NCBI GenBank assembly: GCA_947064765.1
Contig: CAMSWH010000011.1
Span: 1 to 43,875, forward strand
Direction: 5' to 3'
DNA: 43,875 nucleotides
Origin: an uncultured Clostridium sp.
GTDB taxonomy: Bacteria > Bacillota > Clostridia > TANB77 > CAG-508
Position numbers and translations under genes: made by a program. Shown one piece after another: positions 9,561 to 18,441 of the stretch (positions within the stretch are counted from its first letter, which is position 1; the number at the start of each line of letters is the position of its first letter). The notes beneath the pieces were generated by a model. That model had not been told where the DNA came from, searched no databases, and worked only from the letters and a program-made list of their open reading frames with translations.

Positions 9561-10259
9561 TCACTTTTTTCTAATTAATATAAGTGGAGTTTGCTGCTTT
9601 CCTTGACCCGCTGGATTATCTTTTATTAATCCTTTTAATTCTTCTTCACTTAAGATAATATCATCTGATTTTCCTAAAATCTCTCTTCCGAAATCATTTG
9701 AATCAACTATCATCATGCTAATTCCTAATTTTTCTTTTATTTCATTACACACTTTAGTTGGATTTTCTGGTATTTCTATTCCTATATCTCGATATTCGTC
9801 CCAAGCCCCATCATAAAATCCGTCTAACCCTGTTACTTCTTGTCCTACTATTTTATAAAAAACACCTTTTATCCCAACTAATTTTGTAATTCCGCTTACT
9901 ATACTTGCAAATAATACTTTTATAAGACCTGCCTTATTAATAGCATATTGCATATTTATAGGCATTCCTACCCCATATCCACCTCTATTTTTTTGACATG
10001 CAAATTTTGATAGAAATTTAGCCCAAAATCCAATTTTTAAGTTTTCTCTTTTTACAACTCTATTTTGGCATAATGCAATTATTTTTTCACTACTTGATAT
10101 TATATCACCTTTTTCATATATTGGGCTAACATATTCTTCAAAAAGTTTTATATAATCATCTCCTTGCTGTACAAATCTTGTTTTTATAGCATGCCTTAAA
10201 TATATTTTTCCATTAACTTCAATCTCCACTTGCTTACCTTCATTTGCAATAAAATCCAT
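9561..10259 (-). CDS. coenzyme F420-0:L-glutamate ligase-like (CofE-domain) protein; start set at MDFIANEG
   Basis: GGAGG 5 nt before ATG at 10259; GGYGVGMPINMQYAINKAG and GQEVTGLDGFYDGAWDEY resemble the family. Confidence 0.65.
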   Translation of the reverse strand: MDFIANEGKQVEIEVNGKIYLRHAIKTRFVQQGDDYIKLFEEYVSPIYEKGDIISSSEKIIALCQNRVVKRENLKIGFWAKFLSKFACQKNRGGYGVGMPINMQYAINKAGLIKVLFASIVSGITKLVGIKGVFYKIVGQEVTGLDGFYDGAWDEYRDIGIEIPENPTKVCNEIKEKLGISMMIVDSNDFGREILGKSDDIILSEEELKGLIKDNPAGQGKQQTPLILIRKK

Positions 10260-10292
10260 AAATACCTCCACTTTTTTTCTCATTTAAGAGTT

Positions 10293-10324
10293 TTTTAGTT
10301 TGTTATGTCAATAACAAACTAAAA
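10293..10324. repeat. perfect 14-bp-arm palindrome containing a minus-strand TTGACA in its loop region
   Basis: TTTTAGTTTGTTAT-GTCA-ATAACAAACTAAAA. Confidence 0.8.
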
Positions 10325-10347
10325 GTGCTATATTTAATATAGCACTC
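10325..10347 (-). terminator. hairpin, probable terminator of the two-component operon
   Basis: AGTGCTATAT-TTA-ATATAGCACT, followed by TTTT on the minus strand. Confidence 0.55.
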
Positions 10348-10349
10348 GT

Positions 10350-10411
10350 GGGTATCTAAATTGTATTAAGGTTGTATCAAAATTGTACTTTTATTGTATC
10401 TAAATTGTATC
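10350..10411. promoter_or_regulatory. array of six direct repeats (TTGTATCTAAA-like) with exact 11-bp period
   Basis: GTAT/GTAC cores begin at 10352, 10363, 10374, 10385, 10396, 10407. Confidence 0.75.
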
Positions 10412-11190
10412 TAGTTTTTTATATTTTTTTTCTCACTTTCAACAATTTCATATTCACGTTTAATTACCTCATCTACTTTAACATACTCTTCATATGTTTC
10501 TATTGGAGCAATAGTAAGCATGCATGATTCTCCTTTTTCTACTAAAATAATAGACAATTGTGATTTTTCTGATTTTAAAATATTATTTTCAAATTTCCAA
10601 TCATCTATTATATCTAAATCTAAATATTTTGCATAATTTCTAAGTTGTTTTTCTATTTCAACATCAGTTTTAAGAAAACTTTTTGGAAAATCTACATTAA
10701 TAATCTTTCCAGTTTTTTCTTCAACACAAATTCCTATCCATTCTCCATTTTCTTTTATCATATTACAAGTTATAACTGTATATTCTGGCGAAAATATATT
10801 TTTTACTTCCGTATAGTGTAAATATTCATCAAAATTTATTTCTTTTATTATTTCATTGGAAATTAATTTTGACACTTCATTTTTAAATTCTTCTGTCGGT
10901 GCTGTAGTTTTTAGTGCTTCTGTTATTACATTTGCATACATAACTGCTTTTTTGCTATCCCCATAATCATAATAAACCTTTTCATCTTTAATTTGATATA
11001 TATTATGAATAAACATAACTAAATATATTTTCTCTGCTTGAACATCTATTTTTTTAGTTTCTTTTTTGGGTCTTGTAAATATTTCATTTTCACGTGATAA
11101 ATCTTCTACATGAAGGAATAGTTCAGGCATTACAAAAGAAAAAACAATTATTAGAATAACAATTAAAAATAGTAACATTTTCTTTATCAT
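10411..11190 (-). CDS. hypothetical membrane-anchored protein in the two-component operon
   Basis: N-terminal TM, overlaps the kinase gene end. Confidence 0.6.
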   Translation of the reverse strand: MIKKMLLFLIVILIIVFSFVMPELFLHVEDLSRENEIFTRPKKETKKIDVQAEKIYLVMFIHNIYQIKDEKVYYDYGDSKKAVMYANVITEALKTTAPTEEFKNEVSKLISNEIIKEINFDEYLHYTEVKNIFSPEYTVITCNMIKENGEWIGICVEEKTGKIINVDFPKSFLKTDVEIEKQLRNYAKYLDLDIIDDWKFENNILKSEKSQLSIILVEKGESCMLTIAPIETYEEYVKVDEVIKREYEIVESEKKNIKN

Positions 11191-12596
11191 TAACCTATTA
11201 CCTCCAATTCAAAATATACTCTTGTTCCAATACTTTCTTGACTTTCGATATTAATTTTAGAATTATGAAATTCTAAAATCTTTTTACACAATGAAAGCCC
11301 TATTCCTGTTCCTCCATTTTTTCTACTACGAGATTTATCTACCATATAAAAGTCTTCTGTTACTCTTTCAATATGTTCTTTTGGAATTCCAATACCATTA
11401 TCTATTATAGAAATTATATATTTATTTTCTTTATTATTTCCAACTAAATATACAGATCTATCTTTTGGTTCTGCTTTTTTTGCATTTTGAACTAAATTTC
11501 TTATAACAACTTCTAACAGCTTTTCATCAATTTTTACAGTCGCCTCTTCTAAATCTACTTTTAATTCTACATCTTCTAAAACTATTTTTTTGCAAATCTT
11601 CTGCAAATAATCTTTTATTTTAACTTCTTTTAATTCTATTTTATCTTCTGATAATTCCATTAAAGATAGTAATTTATAAGAAAGTTCTTCTAATCTTTTA
11701 GATTCTGAATAGATGTAATTTAGAGCTGGAATTCTAACATCATCATCACAATTTTTTAATCTAAGTAAATCTGAATATCCAATTATTGCTGTCATTGGAG
11801 TTTTTATCTCATGTGAAAATCCTGATATAAAATCATCTTTTTGCTTAATTGATAAATTTAGATGATTAATCTTATTTTCAATTTCTTCTGCCATTTTATT
11901 AAAACTATCTGCTAATTCACCAATTTCACCATTACTTTTAACATCTACTCTTTCATTAAATTTCCCTGATGAAATCTTTTTTGTTACATTATTTAATTCT
12001 TCAATAGGTTTTGTTAAAAATCTTGAGAAAATAGCTACAACAATTGAAGATATCGCCAAAACAATAATGTCTGTATACATAACTTCTTTTAATTGCCTTT
12101 CTCTTTCTTCATAAATTGATGTAATATCATAAATATTTACAATATACAAACTAACATTACTTACAGTATAATATGAGCAAAATATCATATAATTTTCATC
12201 TTCAATTTCTCTTATAATATATTTATCAACTTCTTTATCTAATAAATCATCTATATTATCTAATTTCAATTTATGCGATTTAAAAAAAGAAGAAATTATT
12301 TTTACTTTATCTTCTGAATATATTTCAACGCTTTCCATATCATTATTCATGTAATCTGTTAATGAACTTATATATTCATATAAATGCTCTTCTGTAAATT
12401 CTTCACCTTGCTCTATTTTACTTACAATATTACTATCTAAATAGTATCTTTCAAGCTTATGTTTACTGGCATTTTGCTGAATGCTATTTTCTAATGAATT
12501 CACAAAATTTTTTCTTACTATGATATATCTACTAGCTGACAATATAATAGATATAATTATAACTATTCCAAGCATTAACTTAATCCAAAATTTCAT
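11190..12596 (-). CDS. sensor histidine kinase with HAMP domain
   Basis: Two TMs, HAMP, SGFSHEIKTPMTAIIGYSDLL H-box, NLVQNAKKA N-box, DNGIGIP and GGTGIGLSL. Confidence 0.95.
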   Translation of the reverse strand: MKFWIKLMLGIVIIISIILSASRYIIVRKNFVNSLENSIQQNASKHKLERYYLDSNIVSKIEQGEEFTEEHLYEYISSLTDYMNNDMESVEIYSEDKVKIISSFFKSHKLKLDNIDDLLDKEVDKYIIREIEDENYMIFCSYYTVSNVSLYIVNIYDITSIYEERERQLKEVMYTDIIVLAISSIVVAIFSRFLTKPIEELNNVTKKISSGKFNERVDVKSNGEIGELADSFNKMAEEIENKINHLNLSIKQKDDFISGFSHEIKTPMTAIIGYSDLLRLKNCDDDVRIPALNYIYSESKRLEELSYKLLSLMELSEDKIELKEVKIKDYLQKICKKIVLEDVELKVDLEEATVKIDEKLLEVVIRNLVQNAKKAEPKDRSVYLVGNNKENKYIISIIDNGIGIPKEHIERVTEDFYMVDKSRSRKNGGTGIGLSLCKKILEFHNSKINIESQESIGTRVYFELEVIG

Positions 12597-12688
12597 GTAA
12601 TTTTCCTTTCATGCAAATTTAAAATACTAATAAAAAAATATATATTGATAATTTAAAATAAATTTCTTTATAATTTTAATTAATACTT

Positions 12689-13346
12689 CTAAATCTCTAG
12701 CATATATCCTATTTTATATACTGTTTTTATTTTATCTTTCCAATGTAGTTTTTTTCTTAATCTTTGAATATGCAAATCTAGTGTTCGTGTTTCAAACTCT
12801 AGTTCTTCCCCCCACACTTTTTCAAATATAATTTCTCTATATAATGCTGTATTTTTATTTTGTACTAATAACATAAGTAAATCAAATTCTTTTGGAGTTA
12901 AATCAATTTTTTCATCACCTTTTTTTACACTTCTTGCTACCACATTTATTGTAATATTATCAACATTTATAGTATCCTCCAATTTATTATATCTTCTTAG
13001 TACTGCTTGTACTCTCGCTATTAGTTCTTCCATTTCAAAAGGTTTAGTTATATAATCATCAGCTCCACTTTTTAATCCTTTGACTTTATCTTTTACTTGA
13101 CCTTTTGCTGTAAGAAAAATAATTGGTACTTTTGCAGTTTGTTTTATATAATCTAAAAGTTCATATCCATCTACTTTTGGAAGCATTACATCAAGTAAAA
13201 TTAAATCATATTCTTTTTGTTCTATTAAATCTGCTGCAACTTCCCCATCATATGCCACTTCACATTTATATCCTCCGAGATTCTAGTCCTATTTTAATTA
13301 AATCACTAATTGCAATTTCATCTTCTACAATTAAAATTTTATTCAT
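12689..13346 (-). pseudogene. OmpR-family response regulator with an apparent one-nucleotide frame disruption near 13268-13283
   Basis: Frame from ATG at 13346 gives MNKILIVEDEIAISDLIKIGLE then TCT CGG AGG ATA TAA; the other frame gives GGYKCEVAYDGEVAADLIEQK... through receiver and winged-helix domains. Confidence 0.8.
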
Positions 13347-13362
13347 TACTTTCACCCCATTT

Positions 13363-13395
13363 TATTATAAAGTAAAATTGTATCTAAATTGTAAA
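13363..13395 (-). promoter_or_regulatory. response-regulator promoter: TATAAT preceded by two direct-repeat boxes 11 bp apart
   Basis: GTAT at 13380, GTAA at 13391 within TTGTATCTAAATTGTAA; minus-strand TATAAT at 13363-13368. Confidence 0.6.
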
Positions 13396-13550
13396 TTTTT
13401 ACATTATTAATATCAACTAAGACTCTTAATTTATTCAGTTTTTAATATAATTATTTTTTTATAAAATAATCATTATATGTAAATTTTAGTAAAATTAAAA
13501 ATTTACAACACTAATTCATAATAGCATAAAAACCCGTAATTATCAATTAA

Positions 13551-14348
13551 TTACGAGTCTTTCATTAAATCATAAAAGTTTTGAAAACTATATCCTTGTT
13601 CTTTTAAATATTTGATTGAGTCTTCTAATACTAATGAACTATTACTAACATCTTTTGTATCATGCATTAATATTACTAATGTATCTTTGCCTTTTGCAGA
13701 CTTTTTTAAATTATCTAACAATTGCTTATTATTATATTTTTTCATAGAATCATTATTTAAGCAATTCCAATCAATATATGTGTAATTCAATTCTTCCAAA
13801 AGTTCTGCTGCTCTTTCTTTTTCGCTCTTATTTTTTTTCGACTTATATCCATTAGGAAATCTAAAAATATATGAGCAATAATCATCTTTACCAATCGCTT
13901 TGCCTATTGCTTCATCTGTTTTTTTCACTTCATCTATAAAACTTTCTTCATTTTGGTAAAGAATTTTATTATTATGGCTATACCCATGATTTGCTATATA
14001 ATGTCCCTCTTCATATTCTCTTTTTATAATCTCTGGATACTCTTCTACGTGTTTTCCAATTACAAAAAATGTTGCTTTAACATCTTCTTTTTTCAAAATA
14101 TCTAAAATTTCTGGTGTAACTGATTTATTTGGTCCATCATCAAAAGTTAAATATGCAATTTTTTCTTTTTCAGAAATAAGATTTTCAATTCTATCTTTAA
14201 AATCACTAGAAACTATTGCATTATAATTTAGCTCTACTGCAAATGCTTTAGTATCTCTAAAGATGTAATATACTGTAATTATAATAATTACAAATACTAT
14301 AAAATTAATAATAGATATCTTTTTCTTATTAAATATAAATATTTTCAT
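13551..14348 (-). CDS. polysaccharide deacetylase (NodB domain), membrane-anchored
   Basis: YLTFDDGPNKSVTPEILDIL, HGYSHNN, FRFPNG, LVILMHD. Confidence 0.92.
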   Translation of the reverse strand: MKIFIFNKKKISIINFIVFVIIIITVYYIFRDTKAFAVELNYNAIVSSDFKDRIENLISEKEKIAYLTFDDGPNKSVTPEILDILKKEDVKATFFVIGKHVEEYPEIIKREYEEGHYIANHGYSHNNKILYQNEESFIDEVKKTDEAIGKAIGKDDYCSYIFRFPNGYKSKKNKSEKERAAELLEELNYTYIDWNCLNNDSMKKYNNKQLLDNLKKSAKGKDTLVILMHDTKDVSNSSLVLEDSIKYLKEQGYSFQNFYDLMKDS

Positions 14349-14484
14349 ATTAAATGATATTTTTAATAATAACTATTATTCATAAAATATTATAACTTTT
14401 ATTGTATCTTCTACTAAGTTTTGGCACTCTACCTATAGGTTCTTTTGCATTAATATAATTTGTATCTTCCTACTGCTATAATAA

Positions 14485-15198
14485 CTATTTAGAATAAATA
14501 CTAGATGTAGAAACTCCTCCATCTACTGTATAAATTCCTCCTGTTACATATGAAGCTTCATCACTACTTAAAAAAGCAACTACATTTGCAACTTCACTTG
14601 GATTTCCTATTCTTTTGATTGGAATTCTATTCGCACATTTTTTCTTTTGTTCTTCAGTTTTAAAACTTATCTCTAATAATTCTGTTAAAATAGGTCCTGG
14701 CAAAACGCAATTAACTCTAACTCCTAAATCTGCATATTCTTGTGCTAAACATTTAGTAAACATTACAATCCCTGCTTTTGTTGTACAATATAACGGTGAT
14801 GTTAATTCTGGAACTAATCCTAAACAAGAAGCAATATTTATAATGCAACCTTTATTCTTTTTTAATTTATCGATTAAATTTCTTGTTACTTTAAATGTTC
14901 CTTTTATATTTATATCAACCATAGTATCTATATCTTCATCAGTTGTTTCTTCTATATATTTTTCAAAATATATTCCTGCATTATTAACTAATATATCTAC
15001 TTTATCTAATGAATTAACAGCCTTTTTTATTTCATCATCTTTAGTTATATTTACTTTATAATACTCAAATGTATTTTTAGGTTTTTTAATATCAAATATA
15101 ATGACATTAGCACCCAATTCTTTTAATTTATCTGCAATTGCTTCGCCAATTCCATTACTTCCACCAGTTACAACTGCTACTTTATTTTTTAAGTTCAT
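14485..15198 (-). CDS. short-chain dehydrogenase/reductase
   Basis: VVTGGSNGIGEAIAD, NNAGIY, YCTTKAG, VTGGIYTVDGG. Confidence 0.92.
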   Translation of the reverse strand: MNLKNKVAVVTGGSNGIGEAIADKLKELGANVIIFDIKKPKNTFEYYKVNITKDDEIKKAVNSLDKVDILVNNAGIYFEKYIEETTDEDIDTMVDINIKGTFKVTRNLIDKLKKNKGCIINIASCLGLVPELTSPLYCTTKAGIVMFTKCLAQEYADLGVRVNCVLPGPILTELLEISFKTEEQKKKCANRIPIKRIGNPSEVANVVAFLSSDEASYVTGGIYTVDGGVSTSSIYSK

Positions 15199-15683
15199 AA
15201 TATATCTCTCCTCCCGAATTACTAATTATTAATTTTATATAAATTCAACTTTATACCTTTTTTAATTATTATTCTCTTTGCTTAAAATCTATTCATATTC
15301 AATTTTCTTATTTTTAATACTATATTTTTATAATGCATATTTATATTAATTATTTTTTACACTTAATTCAAAAATATATTATCATAAAAAATATCTATTT
15401 TTCAACAAACTTGTAAACAACACATAAATACTTTTCTAATTTTGCAATACTGTTCAATAATTTTTAATATTTTTTTATAAATTTAGCTTAAATTTGAACA
15501 AATAATAATTTAATAATTATTATTGATGTTTCCATTTTTGCATTTTCCATTACTGAAACTCTATAACTAAAAAATCCCAAAAATTAACTTATACAAATAA
15601 TATAATAAAAAATCAGCACAACTTTACTATTATACAAAATTATGATAATATTATTTATATTTTGAATTTTAAAAAAGTATATA

Positions 15684-15777
15684 ATATTTAATAGGAAATG
15701 TAGAGAACTTTCCTATTAAATAATAAAAGCGGACGATATTTAATACGCAAAAGACAAAACTTTACCAAATCGTCCAC
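15684..15777. repeat. modular intergenic element, locus 3 (module B 15684-15723, module C 15731-15775)
   Basis: ATTTAATAGGAAA...TTTCCTATTAAAT then GGACGATATTTA...AAATCGTCC. Confidence 0.75.
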
Positions 15778-15821
15778 ATATTTGTTCTTGTTCCAAATTC
15801 TGCATTTATTAGGAGGAAGTT

Positions 15822-16511
15822 ATGGAAAAAAATATATTAATTATAACTGGTGGCAGTAGCGGTCTAGGATTAGAAATTGTAAAACAAGCTATCAATAAAG
15901 GATTATATGTTTGCAACCTATCAAGAAATAAACAAAAATGTGAAAAATTAGATTGTGAATTTAAATCTAATTATAAAAGTTTTATCGGAGATATTAGTAA
16001 TTCAGATTTTGTAAGCAATTCTATTAAGGAAATATCTAAATTAGGAAAAATATCATATCTAATTAATTGTGCTGAGAAAGCTTGCTTTAAAATGCCAATA
16101 GAATATAATAATGAAGATATTGATATTTCTTTAGCAGGATTAAAAGGAATGATTTTATGTTCAACAGAAACTTTGAAAGTAACAAAAGAACAAAATTTGA
16201 AGATTATAAATATAATGTCTTCAGCAGCATTAAAAGGAAATAAAAATGAAGCATTATACTGTGCTACAAAATGGGGTGAAAGAGGTTATACAGAAAGTTT
16301 AAAAGCAGCTTATAAAGGAACAAGCGTAAAAATAATTGGTGTTTATCCTGGAGGAATGAATACAGAATTTTGGAATAATAATAGAAATTATGTATCAGAA
16401 GAAAAATCTAATTCCTTTATGAATCCTGAAGAAGTCGCAAAAGTTATTTTAGATAATATTCTAAATTATAAAACTTTAAATGTTGCAGATATTATTATTG
16501 AAAGAAATTAA
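15822..16511 (+). CDS. short-chain dehydrogenase/reductase
   Basis: IITGGSSGLGLEIV, YCATKWGERGYTESLK; GGAGG SD. Confidence 0.9.
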   Translation: MEKNILIITGGSSGLGLEIVKQAINKGLYVCNLSRNKQKCEKLDCEFKSNYKSFIGDISNSDFVSNSIKEISKLGKISYLINCAEKACFKMPIEYNNEDIDISLAGLKGMILCSTETLKVTKEQNLKIINIMSSAALKGNKNEALYCATKWGERGYTESLKAAYKGTSVKIIGVYPGGMNTEFWNNNRNYVSEEKSNSFMNPEEVAKVILDNILNYKTLNVADIIIERN

Positions 16512-16546
16512 AATATTAAAAAATGTAATATGATTTAAAATATATA

Positions 16547-16586
16547 CAAGAAATCCACAAATTATTAATAATATGTGGATTTCTTG
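16547..16586 (+). terminator. hairpin terminator
   Basis: CAAGAAATCCACA...TGTGGATTTCTTGTTTT. Confidence 0.75.
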
Positions 16587-16675
16587 TTTTATAAATAGAT
16601 TAATTTAATATATTTTGTACAATATAAAAACTTATTTCATAATATATAAATAGAATACTATGAAAGGAGTTTTTT

Positions 16676-17350
16676 ATGGCAAAAATACTTGTTTACAATA
16701 ATAATACTAACCGTATGGAAACATATTATCGTGGCGAAAATCAAAGAATGCCATATAATACAAATTCTACTCTAACAGTTAAAGAATTTAGAGGTTCAAG
16801 TAAATCAGGATTATTATGGACTGATAGAAGAGCAATGGAAGCTTGGAATAGTTTTAGATATATATATGGCAGACCAATTTATGTTGGTTATGCATTTAAA
16901 AGACCATGGGAAGGTGGACATTCCAATCTTTCACAACATTATGCAGGTTTAGCATTTGATGTAGGACAAAATTTAGATGCAGCAGGAAGAAATGCAATGA
17001 GAAATTTAGCAATTAGTTCAGGCATATGGAATTATGTAGAACCAGCAAATTTGACACCTAGATGGGTTCATTTTGATGAAAGACAAGTGGCATCAGGATA
17101 TCCACAAATAAGAACTGGAAGCAGAGGAGTATATGTATGTATAGCACAAGATGCACTTACAACACTTGGATATGATACTGGTGGATTAGATGGAGTATTT
17201 GGAACACGTACAAATAGTTCTGTTATTTCATATCAAAATAAAAATGGTTTGCAGGGAGATGGAATAATTGGAAATTTAACATGGAATAGTTTGATGTCAA
17301 ATATAGTAGGTAAAGGTGCTAGTAGCACAACAGTATTACCAACTAATTAA
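16676..17350 (+). CDS. M15-like (DUF882-type) peptidase domain plus peptidoglycan-binding domain
   Basis: HYAGLAFDVG, RWVHFDE zinc-motif pattern; PQIRTGSRGVYVCIAQDALTTLGYDTGGLDGVFGTRTNSSVISYQNKNGL PG_binding_1-like. Confidence 0.8.
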   Translation: MAKILVYNNNTNRMETYYRGENQRMPYNTNSTLTVKEFRGSSKSGLLWTDRRAMEAWNSFRYIYGRPIYVGYAFKRPWEGGHSNLSQHYAGLAFDVGQNLDAAGRNAMRNLAISSGIWNYVEPANLTPRWVHFDERQVASGYPQIRTGSRGVYVCIAQDALTTLGYDTGGLDGVFGTRTNSSVISYQNKNGLQGDGIIGNLTWNSLMSNIVGKGASSTTVLPTN

Positions 17351-17360
17351 ATATAAAATA

Positions 17361-17394
17361 AAAATCCACATATTACTAATAATTTGTGGATTTT
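17361..17394 (+). terminator. hairpin terminator
   Basis: AAAATCCACA...TGTGGATTTT. Confidence 0.65.
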
Positions 17395-17428
17395 ATATTT
17401 CTAAAATAATCAATTTAATTAAATAATT

Positions 17429-17689
17429 TTACTTATTTTTTTCCCAAATATTTCTAACTATTTTTAATGATAATGTTGATAGTGTAAAACCAATTACTGG
17501 AACTAATGAACTTAACCATATATTTGTGATATTTTTTATTAGTATAGAATATACTACAACTACTATATAAGTTAATATGCAAATACATATTTTTCTAATG
17601 AAACTTGTTTCCCATGCTTTATCAGCTTCTACCTTTTTGTTTCTTTCTTTTATTTTTTCAATTTCAGTTTCTACATCTTTAATTTCCAT
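17429..17689 (-). CDS. small two-TM hypothetical protein
   Basis: Charged coiled N-terminus, two hydrophobic helices. Confidence 0.6.
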   Translation of the reverse strand: MEIKDVETEIEKIKERNKKVEADKAWETSFIRKICICILTYIVVVVYSILIKNITNIWLSSLVPVIGFTLSTLSLKIVRNIWEKNK

Positions 17690-17790
17690 AATTTTTTCTC
17701 CTTTTACCTAGGTATAATTACGTTATTTATTTTATCATAAATTTACACAAAAATAAAGTTTTTTATTTTGGCAATCTTTTTATTCTAAAC

Positions 17791-18312
17791 TTAATTCTCA
17801 TTTAATTTTTTTAAATAATCTTCTACTTGCTTTCTGTTTTTAAAAATAATAATTTCCTTATCTTTACAATTTTCTAGCATTTCATAATAATGTTTTCTAT
17901 ATTTTTTATTAAATAAAATTATATTTCGATAAAATTCTAAATCAAACTTATCTTTACAATTACCTCCCATATCAAAACGCTTTTTTCCATAATTTTTTAT
18001 TGTTCTTGTAATTGATCCATATAAGCATGCTAAGCTTGAAAAATCAAAATAAAATACTGTATCACAATATTGTAATCTTTTTTCAACTGTTCTTTTATAA
18101 TTACCATCAATTATCCATTCTGATTTTATTAATTCATTCATAATAGCACTATCAAATTCTTCATTTGATAAATGTTCCCAATTGCCTTTCCAATATATTC
18201 TATCTAAGTGAATTAAAGGCAATTTAAGATATTTTGCAAGTTCTAAAGAAAACGTAGTTTTTCCACTTCCATTTCCTCCTATAATAATTACTCGTTTCAT
18301 ATATTGCTCCAT
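17791..18312 (-). CDS. P-loop kinase-like protein (DNA topology modulation/adenylate kinase-like)
   Basis: Walker A IGGNGSGKTTFS, HLDRIYWKGNW. Confidence 0.8.
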   Translation of the reverse strand: MEQYMKRVIIIGGNGSGKTTFSLELAKYLKLPLIHLDRIYWKGNWEHLSNEEFDSAIMNELIKSEWIIDGNYKRTVEKRLQYCDTVFYFDFSSLACLYGSITRTIKNYGKKRFDMGGNCKDKFDLEFYRNIILFNKKYRKHYYEMLENCKDKEIIIFKNRKQVEDYLKKLNEN

Positions 18313-18441
18313 ATTTTCAGCAGTTCCATTTTAATAGATTTTATATTTTTATCACTTAAATTCTTCTATTAAATAAAACTTAGAATTAAATTTATATAAA
18401 TTTTTTATATAAATTTAATTAAACTATAACATATTATCTAT

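Noticed and set aside
12689-13258. Treating the 189-aa response-regulator ORF as a complete gene from GTG
   Set aside because: It lacks the N-terminal acidic pocket strand (KILIVEDE), which is encoded just upstream in another frame; annotated as a disrupted gene instead.
14395-14484. Short open stretch on the minus strand (EDTNYINAKEPIGRVPKLSRRYNKS)
   Set aside because: Only about 29 codons, no start with SD, no recognised family; too weak to call a pseudogene.
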